From Pseudomonas fluorescens (GTDB lineage Bacteria > Pseudomonadota > Gammaproteobacteria > Pseudomonadales > Pseudomonadaceae): a DNA stretch of 64,000 nucleotides. A model generated the notes under the pieces. The model was given only the letters and a program-made list of their open reading frames with translations. It had not been told where the DNA came from and did not search any database. The stretch lies in assembly GCF_902497875.1 (NCBI RefSeq), contig NZ_CABVHY010000001.1, forward strand, positions 124,001-188,000. The letters run 5' to 3'. The translations under genes were made by a program, and so were the position numbers. Below are positions 54,454-63,681 of this stretch, piece by piece. Position 1 is the stretch's first letter; each line of letters opens with the position of its first letter.

Positions 54454-55278
54454 CGTGCTGCCGAGCCAGGCTACGACTTCATCATCCAGGGAATCGGCGG
54501 GCTGATGAGTATCACCGGCGAACGCGATGATCTACCTGGGGGCGGTCCACAGAAAGTGGGGGTGGCGTTCTCCGATCTGATGACAGGGCTTTACTCCACC
54601 GTCGCCATTCAGGCCGCATTGCTCAGTCGCGAAAAAACCGGCCTGGGTCAGCACGTCGACATGGCCTTGCTTGATGTGCAGGTTGCCACGCTGTGCAACC
54701 AAAGCCAGAACTATCTGGCCTCTGGGAAGCCGCCGGGGCGTTATGGCAACGCTCACGCGAACATCGTTCCGTATCAGGTGTTCCGTGCCAATGATCGCGA
54801 TTTCATCATCGCTTGCGGAAATGACAGCCAGTTCATCGCCCTGTGCGGGGCCATTGGTCTCCCTGATTTACCCAAAGACCCGCGCTTTGCCCGCAACGCG
54901 GATCGGGTGGCCCACCGCGAGGAGATCATCAGGATTCTGTCGCAACATTTCCTTGGCGACTGTGCCGATGAGTGGGTGCAACGGATTCACCCGCAGGGCG
55001 TGCCAGTGGGCGCGATAAACAGCATCGCCCAGGCACTGGACGAACCGCAGGTGAAGGCGCGCGACATGCTGGTGAATATTCCTCACCCATTGAAGCCAGA
55101 CTTCGTCACGGTAGGCAGCCCCATCAAGCTGTCCGGCACGCCGGTAGAGTACCTGCGTCCCGCGCCGATGCTGGGTGAGCACACGGATGAAGTGCTCAAG
55201 CGCCAATTGGGGCTCGATGATGGACGCCTGGCCGAATTGAAGGCCCAAGGTGTGATCGAGCAGCTTGGCAACCGCTGA
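54454..55278 (+). pseudogene. CaiB/BaiF CoA-transferase, N-terminally truncated
   Basis: The reading frame from about 54454 ([20 protein letters not shown]) to 55278 matches the C-terminal two thirds of a family III CoA-transferase of the GcdG type: GVAFSDLMTGLYSTVAIQAA, GQHVDMALLDVQVATLCNQS and RYGNAHANIVPYQVF. The first 140 or so residues with the CoA-binding start are lost at the junction with the acyl-CoA dehydrogenase stump on the other strand. A start at 54505 exists but would give a fragment that lacks the catalytic Asp region. Probably inactive remnant. Confidence 0.85.
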
Positions 55279-55511
55279 ATGTGAGTCACCACGAGCACGA
55301 TCAGGTGCTGTCGGGTCAATCTTTCTGAATGGAGCCTGCCATGAAAGGCCGGCTTCAAACTCAGCGGCAGCGGTACACGGCCTGAAACTGCAGGCGAGCT
55401 TCTAAACCCCGACTCGACTCAGTCACAGGACTTGCTCCGGTTTCAGGTGCTCGATGCCAGCGCCTAAATGAAAAACATTTGCAATTGCATCCCGTACAAC
55501 TATGCGCATAG

Positions 55512-55528
55512 AATGAGAACGATTTTCA
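55512..55528. promoter_or_regulatory. Fur-box-like site upstream of the sigma factor gene
   Basis: AATGAGAACGATTTTC matches 13 of 16 bases of the inner Fur consensus AATGAGAATCATTATC. It lies about 32 nt before the sigma factor ATG, where bound Fe-Fur would block transcription under iron-rich conditions. Confidence 0.75.
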
Positions 55529-55559
55529 ATAACAACCCACGCGCAGGGTCCCGCCGCCG

Positions 55560-56075
55560 ATGCACACGAGTGACACGCTGAACCCCGCTGAAGTGGACTT
55601 GCTCTATCGCTCCCATCATTCCTGGCTCAACGTCTGGTTGCGTCGCCGTGTAGGCTGTCATGCGCATGCCGCGGATCTGGCCCAGGACACCTTCGTGCGC
55701 CTGCTCAAGGCCCGCCACGCGCACCCGCTCAAGGAGCCGCGCGCCTACCTGAGCAGCATCGCCCGCGGCCTGATGATCGATCAGTTCCGGCGGCGCGCCC
55801 TCGAGCAGGCTTACCTCGAAAGCCTGGCACATATGCCGCCCAACGAAGCGCCATCCGAAGAACAGCGCTGGGTCATACTCGACATTCTGGAGCGCCTCGA
55901 CCAGTTGCTGATGCAACTCAATCCACGGGTGCGCCAGGTCTTCCTGCATGCTCAACTCGACGACATGAGCTGCCCGAAGATCGCAACGCACCTGGGGATT
56001 TCCCGCGCCACGGTCGAGCGTGATCTGGCCAAGGCCATGGCCACCTGTTACCGGTTGCGTCATGCCCAATCCTGA
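55560..56075 (+). CDS. fecI: FecI-type ECF sigma factor
   Basis: A 171-residue iron-starvation sigma factor. Region 2 is EVDLLYRSHHSWLNVWLRRR then AADLAQDTFVRLLK; region 4 is LNPRVRQVFLHAQLDDMSCP with the HTH IATHLGISRATVERDLAKAM. It directs RNA polymerase to the promoter of the receptor gene downstream when the receptor signals ligand binding. A Fur box lies upstream. The gene overlaps fecR by 14 nt. Confidence 0.92.
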   Translation: MHTSDTLNPAEVDLLYRSHHSWLNVWLRRRVGCHAHAADLAQDTFVRLLKARHAHPLKEPRAYLSSIARGLMIDQFRRRALEQAYLESLAHMPPNEAPSEEQRWVILDILERLDQLLMQLNPRVRQVFLHAQLDDMSCPKIATHLGISRATVERDLAKAMATCYRLRHAQS

Positions 56076-57018
56076 AGTTTCACCGGGCCAGGCCCACGTC
56101 GACCAGGCCATCGACTGGTTGGTGCAACTGCGCTACAACCAGCCCAGCACACAAACCGAGCAGGACTTCCGTCGCTGGCTGGAGCGCCATCCGCATAACG
56201 CCCTGGCCTGGGCCCATGTCGAGGCCATGAGCGAAGAGTTCGCCGGCCTGCCGCGTGACCTCAGCCGGCGTACCCTGGAAGGTACGCAACGGCGGCGGAT
56301 CAGCCGGCGTGACAGCCTCAAGCTGCTGGGCGTTGTCACAGCCGCCAGCAGCCTGGGCTGGATCGGCCGCGATCAGCTCGGCCTGTCCTCGCTGATGGCG
56401 GAAAAACACACCGCCACCGGTGAGCGACGCACCTACCACACCGATGACGGCAGCCAGATCCAACTCAATACCGCGAGCGCCATCGACCTGCGATTCGATA
56501 CCGACCTGCGCGCCCTGAGCCTGGTTCGGGGCGAGGTGGCCATCGACACCGGCACCGATCCTCGGCCGTTCCGGGTCACCACCCGCGACGGCGTGCTGCA
56601 AACCCTGAACTCGCGCCTGCTGGTGCGCGAACGCCCCGAAGGAACATTTCTGGCGGTGCGCCAGGGCGATGTGACACTGCAGGGCGATAATGGCAAGACA
56701 TTGAGCATCGCCCGCCCCGGCGAACAACTGCTGTTGACTGCCAACGGGCAGGTTCGGCCGGTCATCAGCCATGGTGACCCGTGGGGCTGGAGCGAAGGCG
56801 TACTTAGCGTGCAGCAGATGCCACTGGGGGAATTCATCGCCGAACTGTCACGCTACCGCCCTGGCATGCTGCGCTGCACTGACGAGGTCGCCGGGCTGAA
56901 AGTCTTCGGCACCTATCAACTGGCCGATACCGACCAGATCTTGGCATTGATCGCCAAGGCGTTGCCGATACGGATCGATTACCGCACCCGCTATTGGGTC
57001 AGCGTTTCACACGCCTGA
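56062..57018 (+). CDS. fecR: FecR-type anti-sigma factor with a Tat-like signal anchor
   Basis: A 318-residue inner-membrane regulator. The N-terminal cytoplasmic anti-sigma part (HVDQAIDWLVQLRYNQPSTQ, FRRWLERHPHNALAWAHVEA) is followed at about 98-115 by a twin-arginine stretch SRRDSLKLLGVVTAASSLGW and then the periplasmic FecR domain (RTYHTDDGSQIQLNTASAID, VRGEVAIDTG) and the STN-contacting C-terminus. The start Met at 56062 is chosen for the typical beginning; the frame opens earlier inside fecI. It passes the receptor's signal to the sigma factor. The RR motif suggests export by Tat instead of Sec (inference). Confidence 0.9.
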   Translation: MPNPEVSPGQAHVDQAIDWLVQLRYNQPSTQTEQDFRRWLERHPHNALAWAHVEAMSEEFAGLPRDLSRRTLEGTQRRRISRRDSLKLLGVVTAASSLGWIGRDQLGLSSLMAEKHTATGERRTYHTDDGSQIQLNTASAIDLRFDTDLRALSLVRGEVAIDTGTDPRPFRVTTRDGVLQTLNSRLLVRERPEGTFLAVRQGDVTLQGDNGKTLSIARPGEQLLLTANGQVRPVISHGDPWGWSEGVLSVQQMPLGEFIAELSRYRPGMLRCTDEVAGLKVFGTYQLADTDQILALIAKALPIRIDYRTRYWVSVSHA

Positions 57019-57114
57019 AAAATTTATAAAACTAAATGAGGTGGTTTCGCATTCGTGCTCGACCTGTAGGGATAAAGACTAAAACTCTGCGACTTATCCC
57101 ATTAGGAGCCCCGA

Positions 57115-59574
57115 ATGATTCACCCAAGTATTGCTCAACCCGAACCGCTGCAACGTGCCATCCGTTGCGCGCTGTTCGGCCTGGCCATCGTCAGCGCTGC
57201 CGTGCCGCTGCTGGCCAATGCCGAGCAGGCCGCTGCGACCCAACAGGCGAAACGCTGGAACATTCCCGCCGGGCCACTAAGTGCGGCACTCGAGCAGCTG
57301 GCGCGTCAGGGCGGGTTGAACCTGTCCTACGACGCCTCCAGCCTGCAAGGCAAGCAAACCTCGGGCGTATCGGGCACCTACGACAGTACCCAGGCCCTCT
57401 CGCTACTGTTGCAAGGCAGCGACGTGCAGATCCAGCAAACATCGGATACCAGCTTCCTGCTGGTGCCGGCGACGGCCAGCGGCAACGCACTGGAACTGGG
57501 TGCCACCAGCATCTCCGGCGAACACCTGGGCGTAACCACCGAGAACACCGGCTCCTACACCACCGGCGCGGTAACCATCGGCAAGATGCCCCAGACCCTG
57601 CGCCATACCCCGCAGTCGGTGTCGGTACTGACCCGCCAGCGCCTGGATGACCAGAACATCACCAACCTGACGACCATGATGGAGCAGACCCCGGGCATCG
57701 TCGTCGACTATGTGGATAGCGAACGGGTTACCTACTATTCGCGCGGCTATCAGATCGATGCGATCCAGTATGACGGCGCCACCGTAGTGCAGGGCAGTGG
57801 TAACGGCGCGTTCATCCAGAGCGACGCGGCGATCATTGACCGCGCCGAAATCTTGCGCGGCGCAACCGGGATGCTGCGCGGTGCGGGCAATCCGTCGGGC
57901 ACCGTGAACCTGGTGCGCAAGCGTCCGACCCGCGACTTCCAGAGCTCGGCCACGGTCACTGCCGGCTCCTGGGATTCGCAACGTTATGTCGCCGACCTCT
58001 CCGGCGCGCTTATCGACAGCGGCGCCATCCGCGGCCGGATGATTGCGGTGCACGACGATAAGGATTCCTTCCAGGACAGCCGCATGGAACGCAAGAACGT
58101 CTTCTACGGCGTGCTGGCGGCGGACCTGGGCGAGCGCACCACGATCACCAGCGGCATCGAGTACACCAAACTGGATGCCACGGGGTCCTGGGGCGGCCTG
58201 CCGGCAAACTTCGACGGCTCACCGCTCGACCTGTCGCGCAGCACTTACCTGGGGGCCGACTGGAACCGCTGGAACCGCAGCAATCTGCAGACGTTTGCCG
58301 AGCTGGAGCATATTTTCGACAATGACTGGACGCTTAAAGTGTCGGGGACCCGCACGCACTTTCGGCTGGACGACAACGGTTTCAAGCAGACCTACTTCAC
58401 CCGCGCCAGCACCACCAATCCGTACTTGATGAACTACCAGGTCACCGAGGGTGACGGCGGCGAAAGCGAACAAACCAACCTCAGCGCCACCCTCAACGGC
58501 CAATTCGACCTGCTCGGTCGCGAGCATGAGCTGATGCTCGGTGTCGAACGTATCCGTAACGACTCGACCGCCTCGGCCACCAACTTCACCCCCTCGGGCG
58601 TCTACGACATCCGCACCTGGGACCCGAAATTCTCCCTCGCCGAACCGTCGATCAACATCACCGCCAGCCCGGTGATGACCCGTACCACCCAGGAAGCGGC
58701 CCACGCTACCTGGCGCATCTCTTTGGCCGACCCGCTGACCGCAATTATCGGAGCGCGCCTGAACTGGTTCGACTACGAGCAGGAAAACAACACCAAGAGT
58801 TCAGGCAAGTTCAGTGTCGATCAAGAGGTCGTGCCGTATGCCGCGTTGATCTACGACCTGAATAAGAACTTCAGCGTGTACGGCAGTTACACCGAGATCT
58901 TCAACCCGCAAACCGCCACCGACGTGACCGGCTCGGTACTCGACCCGACCACCGGCGAAGCTTATGAACTGGGCATCAAGGGCGAGTTTTACGAGGGCAA
59001 GTTGAACACCTCGCTAGCGCTGTTCCGCATCAACCAGGTCGGCAACCCGCTGGACGACCTGAGCGGTCCCAACCCATGCCCACCCAACTATGCCTCCGGC
59101 TACTGCAAGATCGCCGCCGGCAAGAATCGCAGCGACGGCTTCGAACTGGAAGTGTCCGGTGAAGTGCTGCCTGGCTGGCAGGTCAGCGGCGGCTATACCT
59201 ACACCACTACCGAGTACCTGAAAGACACTGTCAGCAACACCGGCAACGTGCTGCGCTCGACCGATCCCAAGCGCCAGCTGAAGCTGTTCACCACCTATCG
59301 CTTGCCGGGCGAATACGCCGCCTGGACTGTCGGCGGCGGCGTGAATGCGCAAAGCGACATCTACTCGCGTACCGGTACTGCCAAAGCCACGCAAAGCGGT
59401 TATGCGGTTTACAACACGCTGCTGGGATACCGCTTCAACGAGCACTACTCGCTGCAACTCAATGCCAACAATATCTTCGACAAGAACTACTACAAGAAGG
59501 TGGGCGCCAACGCGACCGGTTACTACTACGGCGACCCACGCAACGTCGCTGTGACCCTGCGCGGGACATTCTGA
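57115..59574 (+). CDS. TonB-dependent siderophore receptor with STN signalling domain
   Basis: An 819-residue outer-membrane transporter. A signal peptide ends near residue 37 (VPLLANAEQA). Residues about 45-115 are the STN domain (IPAGPLSAALEQLARQGGLN) that contacts the anti-sigma factor. The plug holds the TonB-box region and PQSVSVLTRQRLDDQNITNL, then the 22-strand barrel (for example GAGNPSGTVNLVRKRPTRDF) and a C-terminal Phe. It probably takes up a ferric siderophore of the FpvA/FhuE class, not citrate; the ligand cannot be read. It is controlled by the fecI/fecR genes just upstream. AGGAG precedes the start. Confidence 0.93.
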   Translation: MIHPSIAQPEPLQRAIRCALFGLAIVSAAVPLLANAEQAAATQQAKRWNIPAGPLSAALEQLARQGGLNLSYDASSLQGKQTSGVSGTYDSTQALSLLLQGSDVQIQQTSDTSFLLVPATASGNALELGATSISGEHLGVTTENTGSYTTGAVTIGKMPQTLRHTPQSVSVLTRQRLDDQNITNLTTMMEQTPGIVVDYVDSERVTYYSRGYQIDAIQYDGATVVQGSGNGAFIQSDAAIIDRAEILRGATGMLRGAGNPSGTVNLVRKRPTRDFQSSATVTAGSWDSQRYVADLSGALIDSGAIRGRMIAVHDDKDSFQDSRMERKNVFYGVLAADLGERTTITSGIEYTKLDATGSWGGLPANFDGSPLDLSRSTYLGADWNRWNRSNLQTFAELEHIFDNDWTLKVSGTRTHFRLDDNGFKQTYFTRASTTNPYLMNYQVTEGDGGESEQTNLSATLNGQFDLLGREHELMLGVERIRNDSTASATNFTPSGVYDIRTWDPKFSLAEPSINITASPVMTRTTQEAAHATWRISLADPLTAIIGARLNWFDYEQENNTKSSGKFSVDQEVVPYAALIYDLNKNFSVYGSYTEIFNPQTATDVTGSVLDPTTGEAYELGIKGEFYEGKLNTSLALFRINQVGNPLDDLSGPNPCPPNYASGYCKIAAGKNRSDGFELEVSGEVLPGWQVSGGYTYTTTEYLKDTVSNTGNVLRSTDPKRQLKLFTTYRLPGEYAAWTVGGGVNAQSDIYSRTGTAKATQSGYAVYNTLLGYRFNEHYSLQLNANNIFDKNYYKKVGANATGYYYGDPRNVAVTLRGTF

Positions 59575-59826
59575 CCCGCCACCAGCACGAGGTTGCTCAG
59601 TGGGCCTTGTGTTGGTATTCGGTGCGGCCGATAGGGGCTGCTCCACCAAGTCGGGATAAGTCAATTTGGCTGTCGGTTGGCTTGCTGCGCAAGGCATGGA
59701 GCGTTGGCATAAGTTTGATCGGGCACCGCTAAAGGTGCAGGCGAGAGCGTCACATTCGAGTGCACAGGTACGTGCTAGTCTCAGGTCATCTGAATCTCAA
59801 CTCTAGGGAAGTGGAGGTTGTGCGAC

Positions 59827-61449
59827 ATGCCTGTCAAGCGTAAGGCCGGTACGGCCAAGCCAAGCGTCGTGCATTCGCGTGATGTTCTCAGCGGTGATGC
59901 GGATTTTGCAGAGCGCGGGCAGCTTGAGCAGCTCGTGAAACGGCTTCGTCGGGCACGTACAATTGAAGAGGACAAGTTCTCTGATGTCGTCGTTGTGCGT
60001 TTGCCCGCGCAAGGCACGGCAGATAGTCCTGAAGTACAGGCGGCTTCGATTCTGGGGCTTGGTAACGGTGCCGCAGCTTTCGCCAGAGGAGGAAGGAGGG
60101 CGGCACCCAAGATGGACTTGCTTCACCAGTTCGATGGGTCGATGGCCGTTAAAGCGAACGCCTCCGCGCTCATGGCAATGCGCAGCAACTCACCTGGATT
60201 GAAAGTGTCCTCTGCAACATGGCTCTATCCGCAGTACATTCGGCCAATGGGCGATGAGCTGGATGCTTTCGCTGTACAGGTTGTCGAGGGCATGAGGGGC
60301 AAACGCTTCGAAGTGCGCCTTACAGATGCGCAAGGCAAGCCGGTGGCAAAGGTTAGCGTTCGAGCGCTTGTAAACTGGGATGGCACCCATGTCAGCGCCG
60401 AGTCCGACAGCGACGGAATCGCCCTTTTTTCGATCCCTATCATCTATCCAAAAATCGAACTGATCATCGTCGAACCTGAGCACACCCACTGGTCGGTGTT
60501 CGTTTCCGGTTTTGAGCGAACGGCAGCACCAAAGCGTGTGAGCATTCAGCTGCAGCCACTGATCCCTTATGTTTTTGGCCTGTTCACCCATTACGCTGCT
60601 TATGAGGAGGATGCCGGCGCGAATGTCAGTGTCGGCGTCATAGATTGTGGAGTGGGCCCGCACGAAGCGTTGGACGTGGCCGCAGGTGCTTGCCTGGTAC
60701 TGGGCGAAGACACCGCTGACTTCCTGGATAATGGCCTTGGGCACGGCACTCATGTCGCAGGCACCATAGCGGCCAAGAAGTTACCCGGGACAGAGGTATA
60801 TGGGCTTGCGCCAGCTTGCCGTCTGTTTGCATATCGGGTGTGCCCCAAGACAGGAAATCGGGGACGGGCCAGGTCGATCGAGATAGCTGCCGCGATTGAG
60901 CGGGCGATAGCAGATGGGTGCGATGTGCTGAACATCAGCATGGGAAGTCTTGAAGCCATGCCTGAGGTGTCGGATTTACTGGCGCAGGCGCGTAATGCTG
61001 GCATGGTTGTCTTTGCCGCGACAGGGAACGATGGAGAGCCGTTGATTCGGTATCCGGCTCGCTATGCCCATGCGTTGGCGGTGGGAGCGCTGGGACGCTA
61101 TGGAACGTATCCCGCCGACTCGCCTGAGGTGAATCATGAAAGCCCGCTCAGAAGAGGTAATGAGTTCGTTGCTCAGTTCTCTAACTATGGGAGAGAAACG
61201 GACTTCATCGGGGTAGGGGTAGCGGTGATCTCGACGTTCCCAAAAGGGCTCTATGCTATTATGTCAGGTACCTCAATGGCGACGCCGTTCACCAGCGGCA
61301 TGGCGGCGCGTCTGTTGTCGAAACACCCCGATATCCTGGCTATGGCACGTGGGCCAGAACGTACAGACGCCATCATAAAAATGCTTTTTGGGGCGACAAG
61401 GAAGGTCGGTTGGAGTAACGACTACGAAGGTTTCGGAGTACTGAAATGA
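59827..61449 (+). CDS. Cytoplasmic subtilisin-like (S8) serine protease
   Basis: A 540-residue protease without signal peptide. From ATG 59827 (GGAGG nine bases upstream; a TTG three codons earlier is less likely) the catalytic residues are Asp273 (VIDCGVG), His306 (GLGHGTHVAG) and Ser483 (SGTSMATP), with oxyanion Asn401 (ATGND), so it should be active. A beta-sandwich-like region at about 160-245 (FEVRLTDAQGKPVAKVSVRA) resembles carboxypeptidase-regulatory folds. No I9 propeptide is evident in its N-terminus, though residues 50-150 are unassigned. The stop overlaps the next gene's ATG by four bases. The cellular substrate is unknown. Confidence 0.88.
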   Translation: MPVKRKAGTAKPSVVHSRDVLSGDADFAERGQLEQLVKRLRRARTIEEDKFSDVVVVRLPAQGTADSPEVQAASILGLGNGAAAFARGGRRAAPKMDLLHQFDGSMAVKANASALMAMRSNSPGLKVSSATWLYPQYIRPMGDELDAFAVQVVEGMRGKRFEVRLTDAQGKPVAKVSVRALVNWDGTHVSAESDSDGIALFSIPIIYPKIELIIVEPEHTHWSVFVSGFERTAAPKRVSIQLQPLIPYVFGLFTHYAAYEEDAGANVSVGVIDCGVGPHEALDVAAGACLVLGEDTADFLDNGLGHGTHVAGTIAAKKLPGTEVYGLAPACRLFAYRVCPKTGNRGRARSIEIAAAIERAIADGCDVLNISMGSLEAMPEVSDLLAQARNAGMVVFAATGNDGEPLIRYPARYAHALAVGALGRYGTYPADSPEVNHESPLRRGNEFVAQFSNYGRETDFIGVGVAVISTFPKGLYAIMSGTSMATPFTSGMAARLLSKHPDILAMARGPERTDAIIKMLFGATRKVGWSNDYEGFGVLK

Positions 61450-61703
61450 CTAGCGTGGTATTGACCTACAAGGGCCCTCCTTCAGAGCAAAAAGACGCTG
61501 AGTCGCGTCTGCGGCGCAAGCTGGGTGGCGCAGACCTTGTCTGCAGGGCCACTAACCTTTTCGAAGCTCAAGTCGACGAACAACTGCTGTCCCTCATTGC
61601 TGGTGATGCGCAGTGGCAGCTGACTTTTCCCACCTACGCCGAAATCCGCAAACCCGCCACAAACTTGAATAAACTTCGCGAGAAACTGGCTGAAATGAAA
61701 TGA
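61446..61703 (+). CDS. Small I9-like partner of the S8 protease
   Basis: An 85-residue protein, translated from an ATGA overlap with the protease stop. The pattern is strand-helix-strand-helix-strand: SVVLTYKG, PSEQKDAESRLRRKLG, ADLVCRATNLFEAQVDEQ, LLSLIAGDA and WQLTFPTYAEI, followed by a charged helical tail KLREKLAEMK. This resembles the ferredoxin-like subtilisin propeptide/inhibitor I9 fold (G-F-x-A-x-L then a helix then V-E) although sequence identity is weak. A role as in-trans inhibitor or folding partner of the protease is inference. No signal peptide. Confidence 0.6.
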   Translation: MTSVVLTYKGPPSEQKDAESRLRRKLGGADLVCRATNLFEAQVDEQLLSLIAGDAQWQLTFPTYAEIRKPATNLNKLREKLAEMK

Positions 61704-62080
61704 AATGACGACGCGCTGCGCCTGATAAACATCCAGGGAGGGATTATGTCCGATCAAACCGTTCAGTTAGTGGTGTAAAAATGCAAATCCCGCGCTAGTG
61801 GGTGTTACGCCTCCACAATTCCAAACGATGCTACCCCTCCTCAAGTCGTAATTTGAAAACCTGAACGTTCCCAAGCAAATCACGGAACTAACGAACACAG
61901 TGTTCGGGAGTTGAATGATTGCGTTCGCAGTCAATCTCTGTGCCCCAGCGTTGAGCACATTCGTATCCTCTTCTGCACGACTTTCCAAATCATTGCCCGC
62001 TACGGGGCCGGGTCCTCGCGCCCTCCCGGCAAGATTTCCCCTCAGTCTGTGGTGACCTTGCTCCACTTTTAAAGGGCAAG
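61704..62080. other. Debris between the protease pair and the reductase stump
   Basis: A strong ribosome site GGGAGGGATT and ATG at 61751 begin a frame MSDQTVQLVV that ends after ten codons, looking like a gene start cut off by a deletion or stop. The rest contains no recognisable gene. An opposite-strand frame (61767-62150) was considered and not accepted. Confidence 0.4.
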
Positions 62081-62454
62081 GTGGTGCTTGATGCTTGCAA
62101 TCCTTCACCTGACGATTCCAATGCGTTATCGCGCGAGGCGGCGCAAACAAGTGTAGGAGCTACGTCGGCCAGATTGCTGGCTGGAGCGCGGCTGGTGCGT
62201 GCTTTTAGCGCTGTAGACGCGACGGCGATCGAAGCGTCTGCAAATCGCTCAGTGGACAAATTGGGTGTGCCTTTGGCTGGAGATGATCGAGAAGCGGTAC
62301 AGATTGCCTCGCAGCTTGTGCTGGATGCGGGTTGCGAACCCGTAGTCGTTGGCAAACTGGCCGACGCCAAAAGTTTCCAACGAGGGGGCCCAGGCTTTCG
62401 CGCCAACACCAATGCATCTGAGTTACGTCGGCTTTTAGGGTTGGCGCAGGAGTA
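62050..62454 (+). pseudogene. F420-/NADP-oxidoreductase-like gene stump
   Basis: The frame reads GDLAPLLKGKVVLDACNPSP, then ALSREAAQTSVGATSARLLA, GARLVRAFSAVDATAIEASA, then LGVPLAGDDREAVQIASQLV and DAGCEPVVVGKLADAKSFQR, ending at about 62454. These are the second half of NADP-dependent reductases of the F420-reductase-like family (strand-DACNPYP, GA-VVKAFN, PLAGDD). The Rossmann start with the GxGxxG loop is missing and no normal start is seen, so this is an N-terminally deleted gene. A GTG at 62081 is in frame but lacks function. Confidence 0.7.
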
Positions 62455-62475
62455 AACCTCCTGAAATGGATCTGG

Positions 62476-63480
62476 TCAGCGCTCATTGACCACAGCTGTG
62501 CTATTGCGCAATGTCAACTCAAAGGGCAATACCACATGACGCTGGGCAATCGGTTTCTTCTCAATCAGAGCAATCAACATCTCGACGGCTTTCTGGCCGA
62601 AGAGTTCGGCGGGTTGCGCGATGGTCGTCAGGGGTGGATCGCAGTACGCCGCGAAGGGGATGTCGTCGAAACCCACCAATGAAATATCCTCGGGTACTCG
62701 CAAGCCCTGTTGCTTGATTCGTTTCAACGCGCCGATGGCCATTTCATCGTTTTCGCAAAAGAGCGCGGAGGGACGGTCGGGCAGCTCCAGCATCGCTGCT
62801 GCACCGTCATGACCGGCCTTCAAGCTGAAATCACCGTGGCAGATCAGAGCGGGGTCGGACGCGATTCCGGCCTGGCGCAATGCATCCTGATAACCGGCCA
62901 CACGGTCGCGGGTCAGCGGGCTGCTTTTCGGGCCTTTGATCAGGCCGATCCGGCGGTGTCCCAGTTCGATCAGATGCTCGGTCATGGCCTTGGCTGCCGC
63001 GCGGTTATCGAGGCTGATCGTGGGATGGCGGCCGCCTTGAATCACCTCACAGGCGTTGACGATAGGAGGAAACTCGGCGCTGGGGAAGGGCGCTTCAAAA
63101 GGGTCGTAGGCGCGCAGCTGGATCACGCCATCGGCCTGATGGGCGTACACCAGCTCGGCGAATTCCCGTTCGATTTCCTCGCGGCCCTGGGTGTCGCACA
63201 GCAAAAGCCGGTACCCGGCGATCTGGGCAGCCTGTTGGGCACCGCTGATCACCCGGGCGAAAAAAGTGTTGGCGATTGCCGGCACCAGAATCACCAGGTT
63301 GCCGGTTCTACGCGAGCGAAACTGCACCGCCATCAGGTTCGGCCGATAACCGGCCTTTTCCACGGCGGCGTTGACCTTGTCCCGGGTGTCGGGGAGCACG
63401 CGCTCAGGCGACTTCAAGGTTCTGGATACCGTGGCCACCGAGACGCCGGCAAGCCGGGCTACTTCACGGATATTGGACAA
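62476..63480 (-). CDS. LacI-family transcriptional repressor
   Basis: A 334-residue repressor counted from a TTG start (SNIREVARLAGVSVATVSRT) with a GAGG ribosome site five bases before; a GTG two codons earlier is possible, and the open frame extends to 63582 without a better start. HTH: EVARLAGVSVATVSRTLKSP; hinge VNAAVEKAGYRPNLMAVQFR. The sugar-binding core has NTFFARVISGAQQAAQIAGY, PTISLDNRAAAKAMTEHLIE and ALFCENDEMAIGALKRIKQQ. It is divergent from a Gfo/Idh/MocA gene and a perfect operator lies between them, so it probably represses a polyol or sugar catabolic operon that continues beyond the window. Confidence 0.88.
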   Translation of the reverse strand: MSNIREVARLAGVSVATVSRTLKSPERVLPDTRDKVNAAVEKAGYRPNLMAVQFRSRRTGNLVILVPAIANTFFARVISGAQQAAQIAGYRLLLCDTQGREEIEREFAELVYAHQADGVIQLRAYDPFEAPFPSAEFPPIVNACEVIQGGRHPTISLDNRAAAKAMTEHLIELGHRRIGLIKGPKSSPLTRDRVAGYQDALRQAGIASDPALICHGDFSLKAGHDGAAAMLELPDRPSALFCENDEMAIGALKRIKQQGLRVPEDISLVGFDDIPFAAYCDPPLTTIAQPAELFGQKAVEMLIALIEKKPIAQRHVVLPFELTLRNSTAVVNER

Positions 63481-63604
63481 GACCACCTCGTTGTCGAACT
63501 GTGCGGCTGGCGAGCTTAGCGCAAGTCGGCCGTGCCCTGAAATGTTCGTGGATTTTAATCCGGGATTTGACACTTCGCACAACAGGGCCTAAATTTCCGT
63601 GACG

Positions 63605-63620
63605 ATGTAACCGGTTACAT
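63605..63620. promoter_or_regulatory. LacI-type operator, perfect 16-bp palindrome
   Basis: ATGTAACCGGTTACAT is its own reverse complement and has the central CG of LacI/GalR operators. It lies between the LacI gene and the divergent oxidoreductase gene, the expected place for autoregulation and control of the operon. Confidence 0.8.
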
Positions 63621-63681
63621 TGGCGTAGGGCTTCATTTCTGAAAAGCCGCCTGAATCCGCCTCAAACAGAGAAGAGTTGCG

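Noticed and set aside
61767..62150. A 127-codon minus-strand frame in the debris region
   Set aside because: Covers the recognisable reductase stump on the other strand and has no family resemblance.
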